Source: an uncultured Clostridia bacterium (GTDB lineage Bacteria > Bacillota > Clostridia > Christensenellales > Borkfalkiaceae). From it: DNA of 36,456 nucleotides. The translations under genes were made by a program, and so were the position numbers. The notes below the pieces were generated by a model. It was not told where the DNA came from and ran no database searches. It worked only from the letters and a program-made list of their open reading frames with translations. Below are positions 24,930 through 32,164 of this stretch, piece after piece; within the stretch, counting starts at the first letter, position 1; the number at the start of each line of letters is the position of its first letter. The stretch is from contig CAKQRD010000019.1 in the NCBI GenBank assembly GCA_934271275.1, positions 1-36,456 on the forward strand. Reading direction: 5' to 3'.

Positions 24930-26726
24930 TTATCCGATAAAGGCTCTGTATGCGTTCTCCCAAGCCGTTTTCGTGTAATATCTTCTCATTCCGTCTATAT
25001 AATCTTCGGCGGAAAGTCTTATCGTTCCCGGAGCTCCGGAACGATTGATAAACGCCGTAAAGGTATCTTCCGTTATCAGTTTCGTAGAACTGCCCGGTTC
25101 CAACACCCTGATCCACGTTCCCATACCGCCCATAGTCATTTTGCTTGAATTATAAAACGGATCGGCTTCCGTTTTATCCTTCGCCGTAAAAACCGTTACT
25201 CCGCCGGTATCCGTCATTTTGATTTTGTAAACGTTGCGACCGAACGGAGTCATTTTTGCAAGCTGCTCGTCGCTTAAGTCATATTTATAAAACCTCGTTA
25301 TGCCCGTTTCCATCGTAAACGTTTCTAACGACGACTCCGAATGAGCAAACTGTACGAAAAGCTTTGCGAGATCGTACTTTTTGGTTTTTGCGTTAATAAA
25401 CAAATCGGTGCCGCGGGAATAATTGCCGAGAGAACGGACGCTTGCGTCCTTTTGCCCGTTTATCTGCGGCAACGGGAAGAATCTGAACTCGCGACTGCCG
25501 TATCCGCCCGTATAATCGAAGAACACGCGGGCTTCGTTCTCCCACCACTCGCCCTCTTGTATCATCGCGATTCGTTTTTGATTTTGCTTTCCTAACTTAC
25601 TCATAACGAACGTTTGCTGCGCGTCCGTATAAGAATAAGTGGTTTTGTGATAATTCGCCATATCGTAATAATCGGTATCGGTTAACCGACGAACGAAATT
25701 CGCATAAGCGGCTTTACTGGGCTGATAAACCAAAAGCCACGCGTTTTTCGCCGTGATTTGTACCTTATACCCCTCAGGCGTTTCCTCGAAATAATCTTCG
25801 TTTTTAATACTATCCACTATATCTGCGGGCAAATCGCTTTTTGCAAAAACGTATTCTCCGTTATACGTGTAATTAAGCGCGGCACTATCATACCCCTCGT
25901 ATTGTGCAAAAAAAGCGTCCTGAAACCCTTCCTGCATATACCAGGTAACGTCGCCGGTCGTATACGGAATCATACCCGCATCTACGATTCTGTCGAACAA
26001 ATCGAAAAAGTCCTCTTCGTTGTCGGGCAAGCCGTCTATGCCGTCGTAGTTTAACCAGCCTTTTTCTTTGAACAAATCGTAATCGTAAATAAATCCCGAC
26101 AACTCGTCCTCGAAAGGCAATGCGTAAAACCCTGCGTCGTTTGCGACTCCGTCGCCATTTAAATCGTCGGCGATACCGTCTTTTGCACCGCTCAACACAC
26201 CGTCTAATTTATCGTCGGAAAAATTATGAGACTCCTGATGCACAGGGAAAAGTTTATCGTAAACGGACATCGTTGCGTTTACGTACGTTTTCGTTTCGCT
26301 GTTCCACTCCGCGATTTCGCCGTCCGCGGTATACGCCTTTTCGTACACCAGATCGTTGATATTTTTAGCATATCCGAGCTTTGCGAATTTCAAACCGACG
26401 TCGTGGAAGGTAAAGTAAATATCTTCCGCACCTTGTTCGTTGGCGATAGCCGCCTGAATAGAATCGATGGAAAATTCGTTCTTCTGCGGGTTTATATCCA
26501 CGTATACGCCCTTCTTGCCTTCCTCAAAGCTTACGTTCGCGTATTTTTCCTCAAATTTTTCCGCAATCAGCTCCGCCCAATGATAACCGAGTCCGCCGTT
26601 AGTTACGCCTACGTCCAATACGGTACGATTTCCCGTATTCTTCTTTCCGTCGGAACAACCGACCGTTCCCATTGCTATGCTCGCCAAAAGCAACGTAATA
26701 ACGCTCTTTTTAAAAAATTTCTTCAT
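24930..26726 (-). CDS. Extracellular sugar-binding lipoprotein of the ABC transporter (LplA-like, 598 aa)
   Basis: Signal peptide with lipobox TVGC (Cys24), then a large family-1-type solute-binding fold; ~600 residues is longer than classic maltose-binding proteins but usual for the LplA branch, which binds long oligosaccharides. Residues 188-199, DLNGDGVANDAG, form an EF-hand/dockerin-like calcium loop inside the N-lobe. It delivers ligand to the two permeases that follow. AGGAG lies 9 nt before the ATG. It is 20 nt from the surface-protein gene, with no separate promoter visible. Confidence 0.9.
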   Translation of the reverse strand: MKKFFKKSVITLLLASIAMGTVGCSDGKKNTGNRTVLDVGVTNGGLGYHWAELIAEKFEEKYANVSFEEGKKGVYVDINPQKNEFSIDSIQAAIANEQGAEDIYFTFHDVGLKFAKLGYAKNINDLVYEKAYTADGEIAEWNSETKTYVNATMSVYDKLFPVHQESHNFSDDKLDGVLSGAKDGIADDLNGDGVANDAGFYALPFEDELSGFIYDYDLFKEKGWLNYDGIDGLPDNEEDFFDLFDRIVDAGMIPYTTGDVTWYMQEGFQDAFFAQYEGYDSAALNYTYNGEYVFAKSDLPADIVDSIKNEDYFEETPEGYKVQITAKNAWLLVYQPSKAAYANFVRRLTDTDYYDMANYHKTTYSYTDAQQTFVMSKLGKQNQKRIAMIQEGEWWENEARVFFDYTGGYGSREFRFFPLPQINGQKDASVRSLGNYSRGTDLFINAKTKKYDLAKLFVQFAHSESSLETFTMETGITRFYKYDLSDEQLAKMTPFGRNVYKIKMTDTGGVTVFTAKDKTEADPFYNSSKMTMGGMGTWIRVLEPGSSTKLITEDTFTAFINRSGAPGTIRLSAEDYIDGMRRYYTKTAWENAYRAFIG

Positions 26727-26746
26727 ACTGCTGTGCTCCTTTTTAT

Positions 26747-29700
26747 TTACCTTTTAATTTTTCTCTTGACGATGATTGCGGCGGCTATTACGCTTCCGAG
26801 CACGACGACAACCGCCGAAACGACGATATAAATCCATACGTTATCGTTTTGCCCGCTCGTCCGACCGTTCGTAACAACTAACTCGTATTCGTCAAAATTT
26901 GTATTTCCCGCTCTGTCTGTCGCGATATAACGGATCACGTACAAACCTTCCGCTTCGGGCTTAAACGTTCCGTCGGCAATTTTTTCGCCCTTAAACCAAA
27001 CCTCTGTAATAACCGACGTTTCTCCGTCTACGGCGTCCGTTGCCGTTGCGGCGGGTAAGCTTACCGTTTCTCCTATGCGAGCCGTCTTTTGCGTGAACGA
27101 AACCTCGATTATCGGCTTTTCCGTGTCCTCGACGACTTGCATAGAATATCTTTTACTTGCGGTTTGTCCGCAATCGTCAACCGCATAATACACAATCGAA
27201 TACACGCCTTCTTTTATCGGCGTAAACGCTCCGTTTCGTAATTCGATTTCCTCGCTTTCGCCGTCAACGGAAACAAACGAAACTTTAATTAACGCGTCTA
27301 ATATATCTTCTCCTCGTTTTGCGACCGCTGCAGGGAGATTTATCTCTACGCCAAGGTACGAAATTTCGTCGACGTTGCCGTTTACTTCTATTGCGGGCCT
27401 TTCGGCGGCATAGTAAATAACTCTTTCGATAAAGGCGGTATTGTTTTGCTTATGTCCCTTGTTATTTACCGCGTCGCCGACTGCAAGCCAGTTGTCGGTA
27501 ACTTCGTAGCGAATCACGTAAACGCCGTATTTCGCATTGTCAAAAACAAAATTTTCTAACGCTATAAAAGATTCGCCGTTCGGTTCTTTTACGAAAAGCT
27601 TTATTTCCGCTTCGTTAAAATAACGGTTTGTAGCCTTATCGTAGGCGTTTACGTCGCTTGCTCCGACGTTCAGGCTCGTCAGCAATTCTCCCAACTCTTT
27701 CGTAACGTCCCGCACGTCCGCATTAAGCGATATTTCCGGCGCGACGTCGTCGTACCAATGCGCCGTAAAGGTCATATTTACAAGCCCCTTAAATTCTTCG
27801 AGCCGCTCTGTCAATTCGTCGTTCTCGTCGTACCAACCGCCGAATTTCCAATTTTCCTTTTGCGGTACAGGCAAATCGACTTGCCAAGTATTTTCGGAGT
27901 AATAAATAGTACGGATAACGGTTCCGTTTTTTTCCGCTAAAACTATTTTGGCGGAAGGCTCTACGACGAGCGGAAACGAAACGGCCTCTCCTCTCTTTCC
28001 GTTCAATATCGGCGTAACCGATAAAAAGCCGCTTCCGACGGAAGAAAAGTCTGCGGAATAATCAAATTCAAGCCCCGAATTTTTTAATTCGTCAAGTGAA
28101 ATACTTTCTTTATACCAGCCGTCCGCATAGTAAACTTCGCCGCTCTCCGAGCCGAATTCCCCGACGTTACCGTTTTGAGCAACGTAGATTACTCCGTCTT
28201 TCATTGCTCCGGAATAGGTCACTCCTACCGGAAGATATTCGTATTGCATAAAAGGCTCTGCAAACGATTTTCCGTTGACGGAAAGCAAAACTATCTGATC
28301 GGCGTGATCTCTTCCCGCAACTTCTTTTGCGTCCGAAATTTTTATCGTATATCCGTCGCTGAAATTATCCAGAGTAAGAGTTGCCATCGCCACTTCTCCG
28401 GTAACGGCGGCCCCCGCGCCGACGGAAAGTTTAACTGTTACCGCGTTCCCCGACCATTCCAAAACGATCAGTCCTGAGATCGCCCATTTGTCCGTTCCCG
28501 TATTTTGCGCGTTGGCATTGTTTACGGGATAGAAATTGTAATTTTTGCTCGCCGCTTCCGCCGCCTCTACCGTATCGTAAGCGTTGCCCAAAGCATAGTA
28601 TTTTCCGCCGTAAATAACGAACGCGTTGCCGAACGTTTGCATTCCGGTCTGCGTGGTATATCTCGACCTGTATACCGAAAACGCAGGACGGGAAGGCTGA
28701 TCCTTATCGTAAAAATCAAAGCGTACCGCGCCGTAGCCCGTTGCGGCATAGGCGTATTCTATGCTTAAATCGCCGCTGAACGTACCGTTAAAGCGCGCGG
28801 GGTTATTTTTAGGAACGACCTTCACACCTTTTATAACGCCCGTGTTAGATTCTGCCTGAACGTACTCCGCACAAGAGTCCGAAGTAAACAACTCGCTCAC
28901 GGCGCACCCTCTGCCGACGTTTATAACGAAGTCGCGTGTTATTCCTTTATACGAAACGGAAACGATATGTTCCCCTGCCGCAAGCGCGGCAGTATCCGTG
29001 GGCGACGAGAACTTTTCATACGGAACGGAAATACTTAAACCCGCAACGGTGCAAATATAATGCAACGTGAAATCAGGTAACTGCATTCCCTGAATAATAT
29101 CTATAGTTTGTTTTCCGTTAACCGCGCGGGCGTTTCCGTTGGATATATCTTTTCCCTTAAGCGTTGCCGTTATATTTTCTGCGCCTAAATCTACGTCGTT
29201 GAGCGTTTTAAGAATAATTCCGTCGTGACCGTTTTTATTTCTCATTTGAGCGGACGGCTCTATTTTCATTACGTACCCGTCCTTAAAATCGGGCAGATTC
29301 AACGTCGCCATCGTTTTTGTTCCCGTCACGACTCCGTTTGTACCGACCGAAACGCCGACCTCTGCGCTGTCCCCCGTCCACGTCAGTTTTATTTCACCGG
29401 CAACGTTATACCGTCCTCCGCAAGAAGGATATACCTCCTCCGAAGCAATCCCGAATCCGCCGGAACCGCAGAAGTATTCCCAAGAATAAATATTTATATT
29501 GTTTCTCGTCGTTCCCGCGATATATACGGGCGCGCCTCCCCGATAGTCTATAACGCAAGCGCAGCCGTAATTTCCGTTAGCAAACGATCTGTAAACGGAA
29601 AATATTTTTTTCGTTAAGTCGTCTTTATCGTAAAAAACGAACTCCGATTCGCCGTAGCTTGCCGAAGCGTATTCGTATTCAACAGAAAAATCCCCGCTTA

Positions 29701-30859
29701 ATACTCCGTTTACTTCCGCGGCGCTTACTTTCGTATTGATCTGAACGCCTTTTCCCGCTATAAAAGCAGTTCCGACGTTTTCTTTAAATAACGTTTCGGC
29801 CGATACCGAAAAGCTATCCGAAACGTATACGGCGTAACGCTTTGCTATTCCGTATGCCTCTATTTTTTCCGAATACCGCCCCGCCGCCTTATCCACGTAC
29901 GAAACCGAGGCATAAAACGAATCCCGTTTCGTTTCCGCGTATATATATCCGAAACCGTTCTCCGTACAATCCGCCACGATTCCCTGCGTATAAACGAATT
30001 CTTTCAGCTCGTCGCCGACGGTAAGGTTTATCGCAGGATCTCCGTTATCGTCAACGTATTCGCCGCCATACGATATTTTTCCGTCTGTCAGGACGCCCTC
30101 TATCGTCGATTCAAAAAGCTTTATCCCGTTCATTTCGGTCATCAGGATACTCGTATCGCCGCCTTTACCGCGGATTAAAGACGAGTCTTCTACTCGCACG
30201 ATATATCCGTCCTTAAAATCGGGCAATTCAAAGGTTGCCATAACGTCCAAACCTTCCACCGCGCCGTCCCAACCTCTCGAAACTCCTACGGATACCGAAT
30301 CGCCGTTCCATTTCAACGACAATTCTCCTTCCACGCCGTAAAAATTGTTAGCGTTGGCAGGGTAAACCTCTTTTTTGTCAGCGGTATTTGCGGAAGGATT
30401 ACAAAAATAAACGTTCAACGAACCCGTAACTCTGTTTCCCAGAATGTAATACTCTTTTTCCGCCCCGCGATAATCCACGACGCACGCGCTGCCGAGATTC
30501 TCCGAGCTGAACGAACGATACAAAGAAAACACCTTTCTTGCCGGCTCGTCTTTATCATAGAAGACGAACTCCGTTTCGCCGTAACCCGTCTGCGAATATG
30601 CGTACTTTAACGAAAAATCGCCGCTTAACGTGCCGTTAAGCGTTGCGGCGTCTTCTTTGGTGTTCGCCTTTATACCCTTATAAGTGTGAACGACGTAGGA
30701 GTCGGGAGTAAACAGAGAAGTCGTTTCGACTTTTACCGTACTGCCGGGTTCCGCATAAGCCGTTCTTTTGCTTTGTTTCAAACCGAAGCTCGTTGCAAAG
30801 CATAATATACTTGTCGTCAAGCATAAAAGTACCGTCGCCTTTAAAAGTTTACCCATCAT
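26747..30859 (-). CDS. Membrane-anchored surface protein with three copies of a novel module (1370 aa)
   Basis: First gene of the operon. Residues 1-36 are a signal peptide. Three related modules lie at ~48-250, ~356-560 and ~655-870, separated by Ig-like spacers. A further segment at ~880-965 is shared with the 899-aa protein. Then come an InlB-type Listeria-Bacteroides repeat (~965-1040, WKFGGWYDEND) and three Ig-like domains (~1040-1150, 1155-1243, 1248-1332; e.g. EGLYVIRYIATDRAGNTN). A single helix (~1340-1364) with a VKRKIKR tail anchors it in the membrane; there is no LPXTG. A role in glycan capture at the cell surface is inferred from position, architecture and co-expression with the transporter. 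The SD (GAGAAG) is weak. No catalytic motif is recognised. Confidence 0.85.
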   Translation of the reverse strand: MMGKLLKATVLLCLTTSILCFATSFGLKQSKRTAYAEPGSTVKVETTSLFTPDSYVVHTYKGIKANTKEDAATLNGTLSGDFSLKYAYSQTGYGETEFVFYDKDEPARKVFSLYRSFSSENLGSACVVDYRGAEKEYYILGNRVTGSLNVYFCNPSANTADKKEVYPANANNFYGVEGELSLKWNGDSVSVGVSRGWDGAVEGLDVMATFELPDFKDGYIVRVEDSSLIRGKGGDTSILMTEMNGIKLFESTIEGVLTDGKISYGGEYVDDNGDPAINLTVGDELKEFVYTQGIVADCTENGFGYIYAETKRDSFYASVSYVDKAAGRYSEKIEAYGIAKRYAVYVSDSFSVSAETLFKENVGTAFIAGKGVQINTKVSAAEVNGVLSGDFSVEYEYASASYGESEFVFYDKDDLTKKIFSVYRSFANGNYGCACVIDYRGGAPVYIAGTTRNNINIYSWEYFCGSGGFGIASEEVYPSCGGRYNVAGEIKLTWTGDSAEVGVSVGTNGVVTGTKTMATLNLPDFKDGYVMKIEPSAQMRNKNGHDGIILKTLNDVDLGAENITATLKGKDISNGNARAVNGKQTIDIIQGMQLPDFTLHYICTVAGLSISVPYEKFSSPTDTAALAAGEHIVSVSYKGITRDFVINVGRGCAVSELFTSDSCAEYVQAESNTGVIKGVKVVPKNNPARFNGTFSGDLSIEYAYAATGYGAVRFDFYDKDQPSRPAFSVYRSRYTTQTGMQTFGNAFVIYGGKYYALGNAYDTVEAAEAASKNYNFYPVNNANAQNTGTDKWAISGLIVLEWSGNAVTVKLSVGAGAAVTGEVAMATLTLDNFSDGYTIKISDAKEVAGRDHADQIVLLSVNGKSFAEPFMQYEYLPVGVTYSGAMKDGVIYVAQNGNVGEFGSESGEVYYADGWYKESISLDELKNSGLEFDYSADFSSVGSGFLSVTPILNGKRGEAVSFPLVVEPSAKIVLAEKNGTVIRTIYYSENTWQVDLPVPQKENWKFGGWYDENDELTERLEEFKGLVNMTFTAHWYDDVAPEISLNADVRDVTKELGELLTSLNVGASDVNAYDKATNRYFNEAEIKLFVKEPNGESFIALENFVFDNAKYGVYVIRYEVTDNWLAVGDAVNNKGHKQNNTAFIERVIYYAAERPAIEVNGNVDEISYLGVEINLPAAVAKRGEDILDALIKVSFVSVDGESEEIELRNGAFTPIKEGVYSIVYYAVDDCGQTASKRYSMQVVEDTEKPIIEVSFTQKTARIGETVSLPAATATDAVDGETSVITEVWFKGEKIADGTFKPEAEGLYVIRYIATDRAGNTNFDEYELVVTNGRTSGQNDNVWIYIVVSAVVVVLGSVIAAAIIVKRKIKR
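28250..28897 (-). repeat. Novel module, copy C (class II) in the 1370-aa protein
   Basis: Residues ~655-870. Class II: GNAFVIYGGKYYALG, a YDTVEAAEAA insertion, NFYPVNN, KWAISG and LDNFSDGYTIKI; the cysteines of class I are absent. Confidence 0.75.
29180..29794 (-). repeat. Novel module, copy B (class I) in the 1370-aa protein
   Basis: Residues ~356-560. Class I features: GCACVIDYRGG and EVYPSCGG with paired cysteines, LPDFKDGYVMKIE near the end. Confidence 0.75.
30110..30718 (-). repeat. Novel module, copy A (class I) in the 1370-aa protein
   Basis: Residues ~48-250. Landmarks shared by all copies: N/S-G-x-L/F-x-G-D/N-x-x, GYG-x-x-x-F, FYDKD, FS-x-Y-K/R-S, then a V-x-Y segment with K/R-G, a KW/EW-x-x-N/D-x-V strand, and F-K/S-DGY near the end followed by an 'NG' turn. 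Class I has the SACVVDYRG variant and an EVYP stretch. Confidence 0.75.
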
Positions 30860-30892
30860 CTTCTTCTCTTTTTTTCTAAAATTTTCTTAATA

Positions 30893-30921
30893 ATTATATC
30901 ATCAAATTATATATAAGTAAA
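30893..30921 (-). promoter_or_regulatory. Sigma-A-type promoter of the glycan operon
   Basis: On the minus strand, TTTACT (30916-30921), a 17-nt spacer and TATAAT (30893-30898). The -35 is weak, as expected for an activated promoter. Predicted start near 30886 gives a leader of about 27 nt. It sits in the 185-bp gap between the operon and the divergent araC-type gene. Confidence 0.6.
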
Positions 30922-30937
30922 TACGTCACAAATACAC

Positions 30938-30959
30938 AAAAATATAATTTTTCTACTTT
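30938..30959 (-). promoter_or_regulatory. Shared 22-nt upstream element, copy 1
   Basis: Minus strand reads AAAGTAG, five A's, TTATATTTTT. It is 16 nt upstream of the -35 box. The same arrangement occurs at 34990-35011 before the other surface-protein promoter. It may be an AraC-type operator or an A/T-rich UP-like element. Confidence 0.55.
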
Positions 30960-31009
30960 TTTATTTAATATTTATCATGGGCAAAATTCTATTTTTTATC
31001 GACAAAAGC

Positions 31010-31038
31010 TTGTGTAAATACATAAACCGTGTTAAAAT
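31010..31038 (+). promoter_or_regulatory. Promoter of the AraC-family gene, placed for a leaderless mRNA
   Basis: TTGTGT (31010-31015), 17-nt spacer, TAAAAT (31033-31038). The ATG at 31045 is 7 nt past the -10, where transcription would start, and no SD precedes it. Confidence 0.6.
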
Positions 31039-31044
31039 AATTGT

Positions 31045-31935
31045 ATGGATAAGCGTTTTGAAAACTTGGATACATTTATCAATATCTGCGAACAGGAAAA
31101 CGTATTTTCTTTACACGCAACGACTTACGGCTTTGAAAAAAAACCGACCCGCACCCTTTTGCACAATCACCAGTACGAATATTCCGTACATTTTATTTTA
31201 TCGGGGGCGGGGTATCTTCGCTACGACGGATATCCCGAAATTCGGCTTAAAGCGGGGGATCTGTTTTTTCTTTTACCATACGACAAACGAATTTCGTATC
31301 GCCCCGATCCGAACAATCCCTGGACGTACTGTTGGATTAACTTTATGGGCGGAATAACCGAAATACTTACACACATAAACGTTTCGCACAAATCGCCGTT
31401 CGTACGCGTTAAAAATCGCAGCGAAATCACCAACCTGTTCTGGAATATGTTCAATACCATAAACTCGCACTTTCGTTTTTCCGGCTTTCTCGTTTCCAAC
31501 ACCGTGGGTTCGATTTTATTCGCATTGCTTAAAAATTCCGATAACGCTAAAAAACTAATGAAATCCTCGTCTTACGTCGAACAGGCGCAAAAATACATCG
31601 AAGAACATTACGCCGATCCCTGTCTTAACATCAAAAAGGTCGCCGCGCATTGCAATTTAAACAGCGCATATTTCTCGCGATATTTCAAAGTTGCCACCGG
31701 TATAAACTTTTCGCTGTTTTTAATGGATTTCAGAATACAAAAAGCGACTTCGCTGATTCGCTCCGGCGTCTATAATATTCAACAACTCTCGGATTCGGTC
31801 GGCTTTCTCTCTCCCTACTATTTTTCCGATTGTTTTTTGCGAATCTTGAAAATTCGTCCAAAAACGTATATAACGCAGGTAAAAGAAGCGGAAAAAACGA
31901 CCGCACCGAAAAACTCCGTTAATCATTTAGTATAG
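31045..31935 (+). CDS. AraC-family transcriptional regulator, probable activator of the glycan operons
   Basis: 296 residues; the only complete plus-strand gene. Residues ~30-110 form a cupin-type sensory domain (HNHQYEYSVHFILSG, LKAGDLFFLLPYD, YCWINFMG). Residues ~182-278 carry the two AraC helix-turn-helix motifs (LNIKKVAAHCNLNSAYFSRY and IQQLSDSVGFLSPYYFSDCF). It lies between, and divergently from, the main operon and convergent to the 899-aa gene unit, with which it shares a terminator; local control of both is the natural inference. No alternative start has an SD, and the best promoter ends at the ATG, so translation may be leaderless. Confidence 0.92.
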   Translation: MDKRFENLDTFINICEQENVFSLHATTYGFEKKPTRTLLHNHQYEYSVHFILSGAGYLRYDGYPEIRLKAGDLFFLLPYDKRISYRPDPNNPWTYCWINFMGGITEILTHINVSHKSPFVRVKNRSEITNLFWNMFNTINSHFRFSGFLVSNTVGSILFALLKNSDNAKKLMKSSSYVEQAQKYIEEHYADPCLNIKKVAAHCNLNSAYFSRYFKVATGINFSLFLMDFRIQKATSLIRSGVYNIQQLSDSVGFLSPYYFSDCFLRILKIRPKTYITQVKEAEKTTAPKNSVNHLV

Positions 31936-31948
31936 ACGTTTATCCGAA

Positions 31949-31992
31949 AAAAGGAAAACAAGTCCCGAAAAAACGGGACTTGTTTTCCTTTT
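31949..31992. terminator. Bidirectional intrinsic terminator
   Basis: A perfect 19-bp stem (31949-31967 with 31974-31992) and a 6-nt A loop, with A/T-rich stem ends giving a T tract in both directions. It ends the plus-strand AraC gene 13 nt after its stop and the minus-strand unit that finishes at 32007. Confidence 0.92.
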
Positions 31993-32006
31993 ATTCTTGC
32001 GTGTTT

Positions 32007-32144
32007 CTAAAAAGAATTATATCCGAAATACAATCTTTCTTCCGTATCCGTAAAATCATCCTTAATCGCAGGACCGGACATTACTATGACGTCGCTCGTA
32101 AAAACGCAAATATCCGCTATAACTTTATGATATATCTTTTTCAT
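32007..32144 (-). CDS. Small 45-residue ORF with SD, function unknown
   Basis: ATG at 32142-32144, TAG at 32007-32009; protein begins MKKIYHKVIADICVFTSDVI and continues with VMSGPAIKDDF to an acidic/aromatic tail ending GYNSF. AAGGAG lies 11 nt upstream. It starts 20 nt after the 899-aa gene and ends 14 nt before the terminator, so it is the last cistron of that unit. It has no signal peptide or membrane helix. It reminds me of short uncharacterised peptides in gut Clostridia with a basic start and a central 'D-V-I-x-x-S-G'. I cannot assign a function; a precursor peptide or small regulatory protein are possibilities. Confidence 0.6.
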   Translation of the reverse strand: MKKIYHKVIADICVFTSDVIVMSGPAIKDDFTDTEERLYFGYNSF

Positions 32145-32164
32145 CGTTTTCAGCTCTCCTTTTC

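Noticed and set aside
26226..26831. 201-codon plus-strand ORF with hydrophobic C-terminus
   Set aside because: Antisense to the SBP gene and the surface-protein end; its hydrophobicity mirrors the signal peptide and membrane helix on the other strand.
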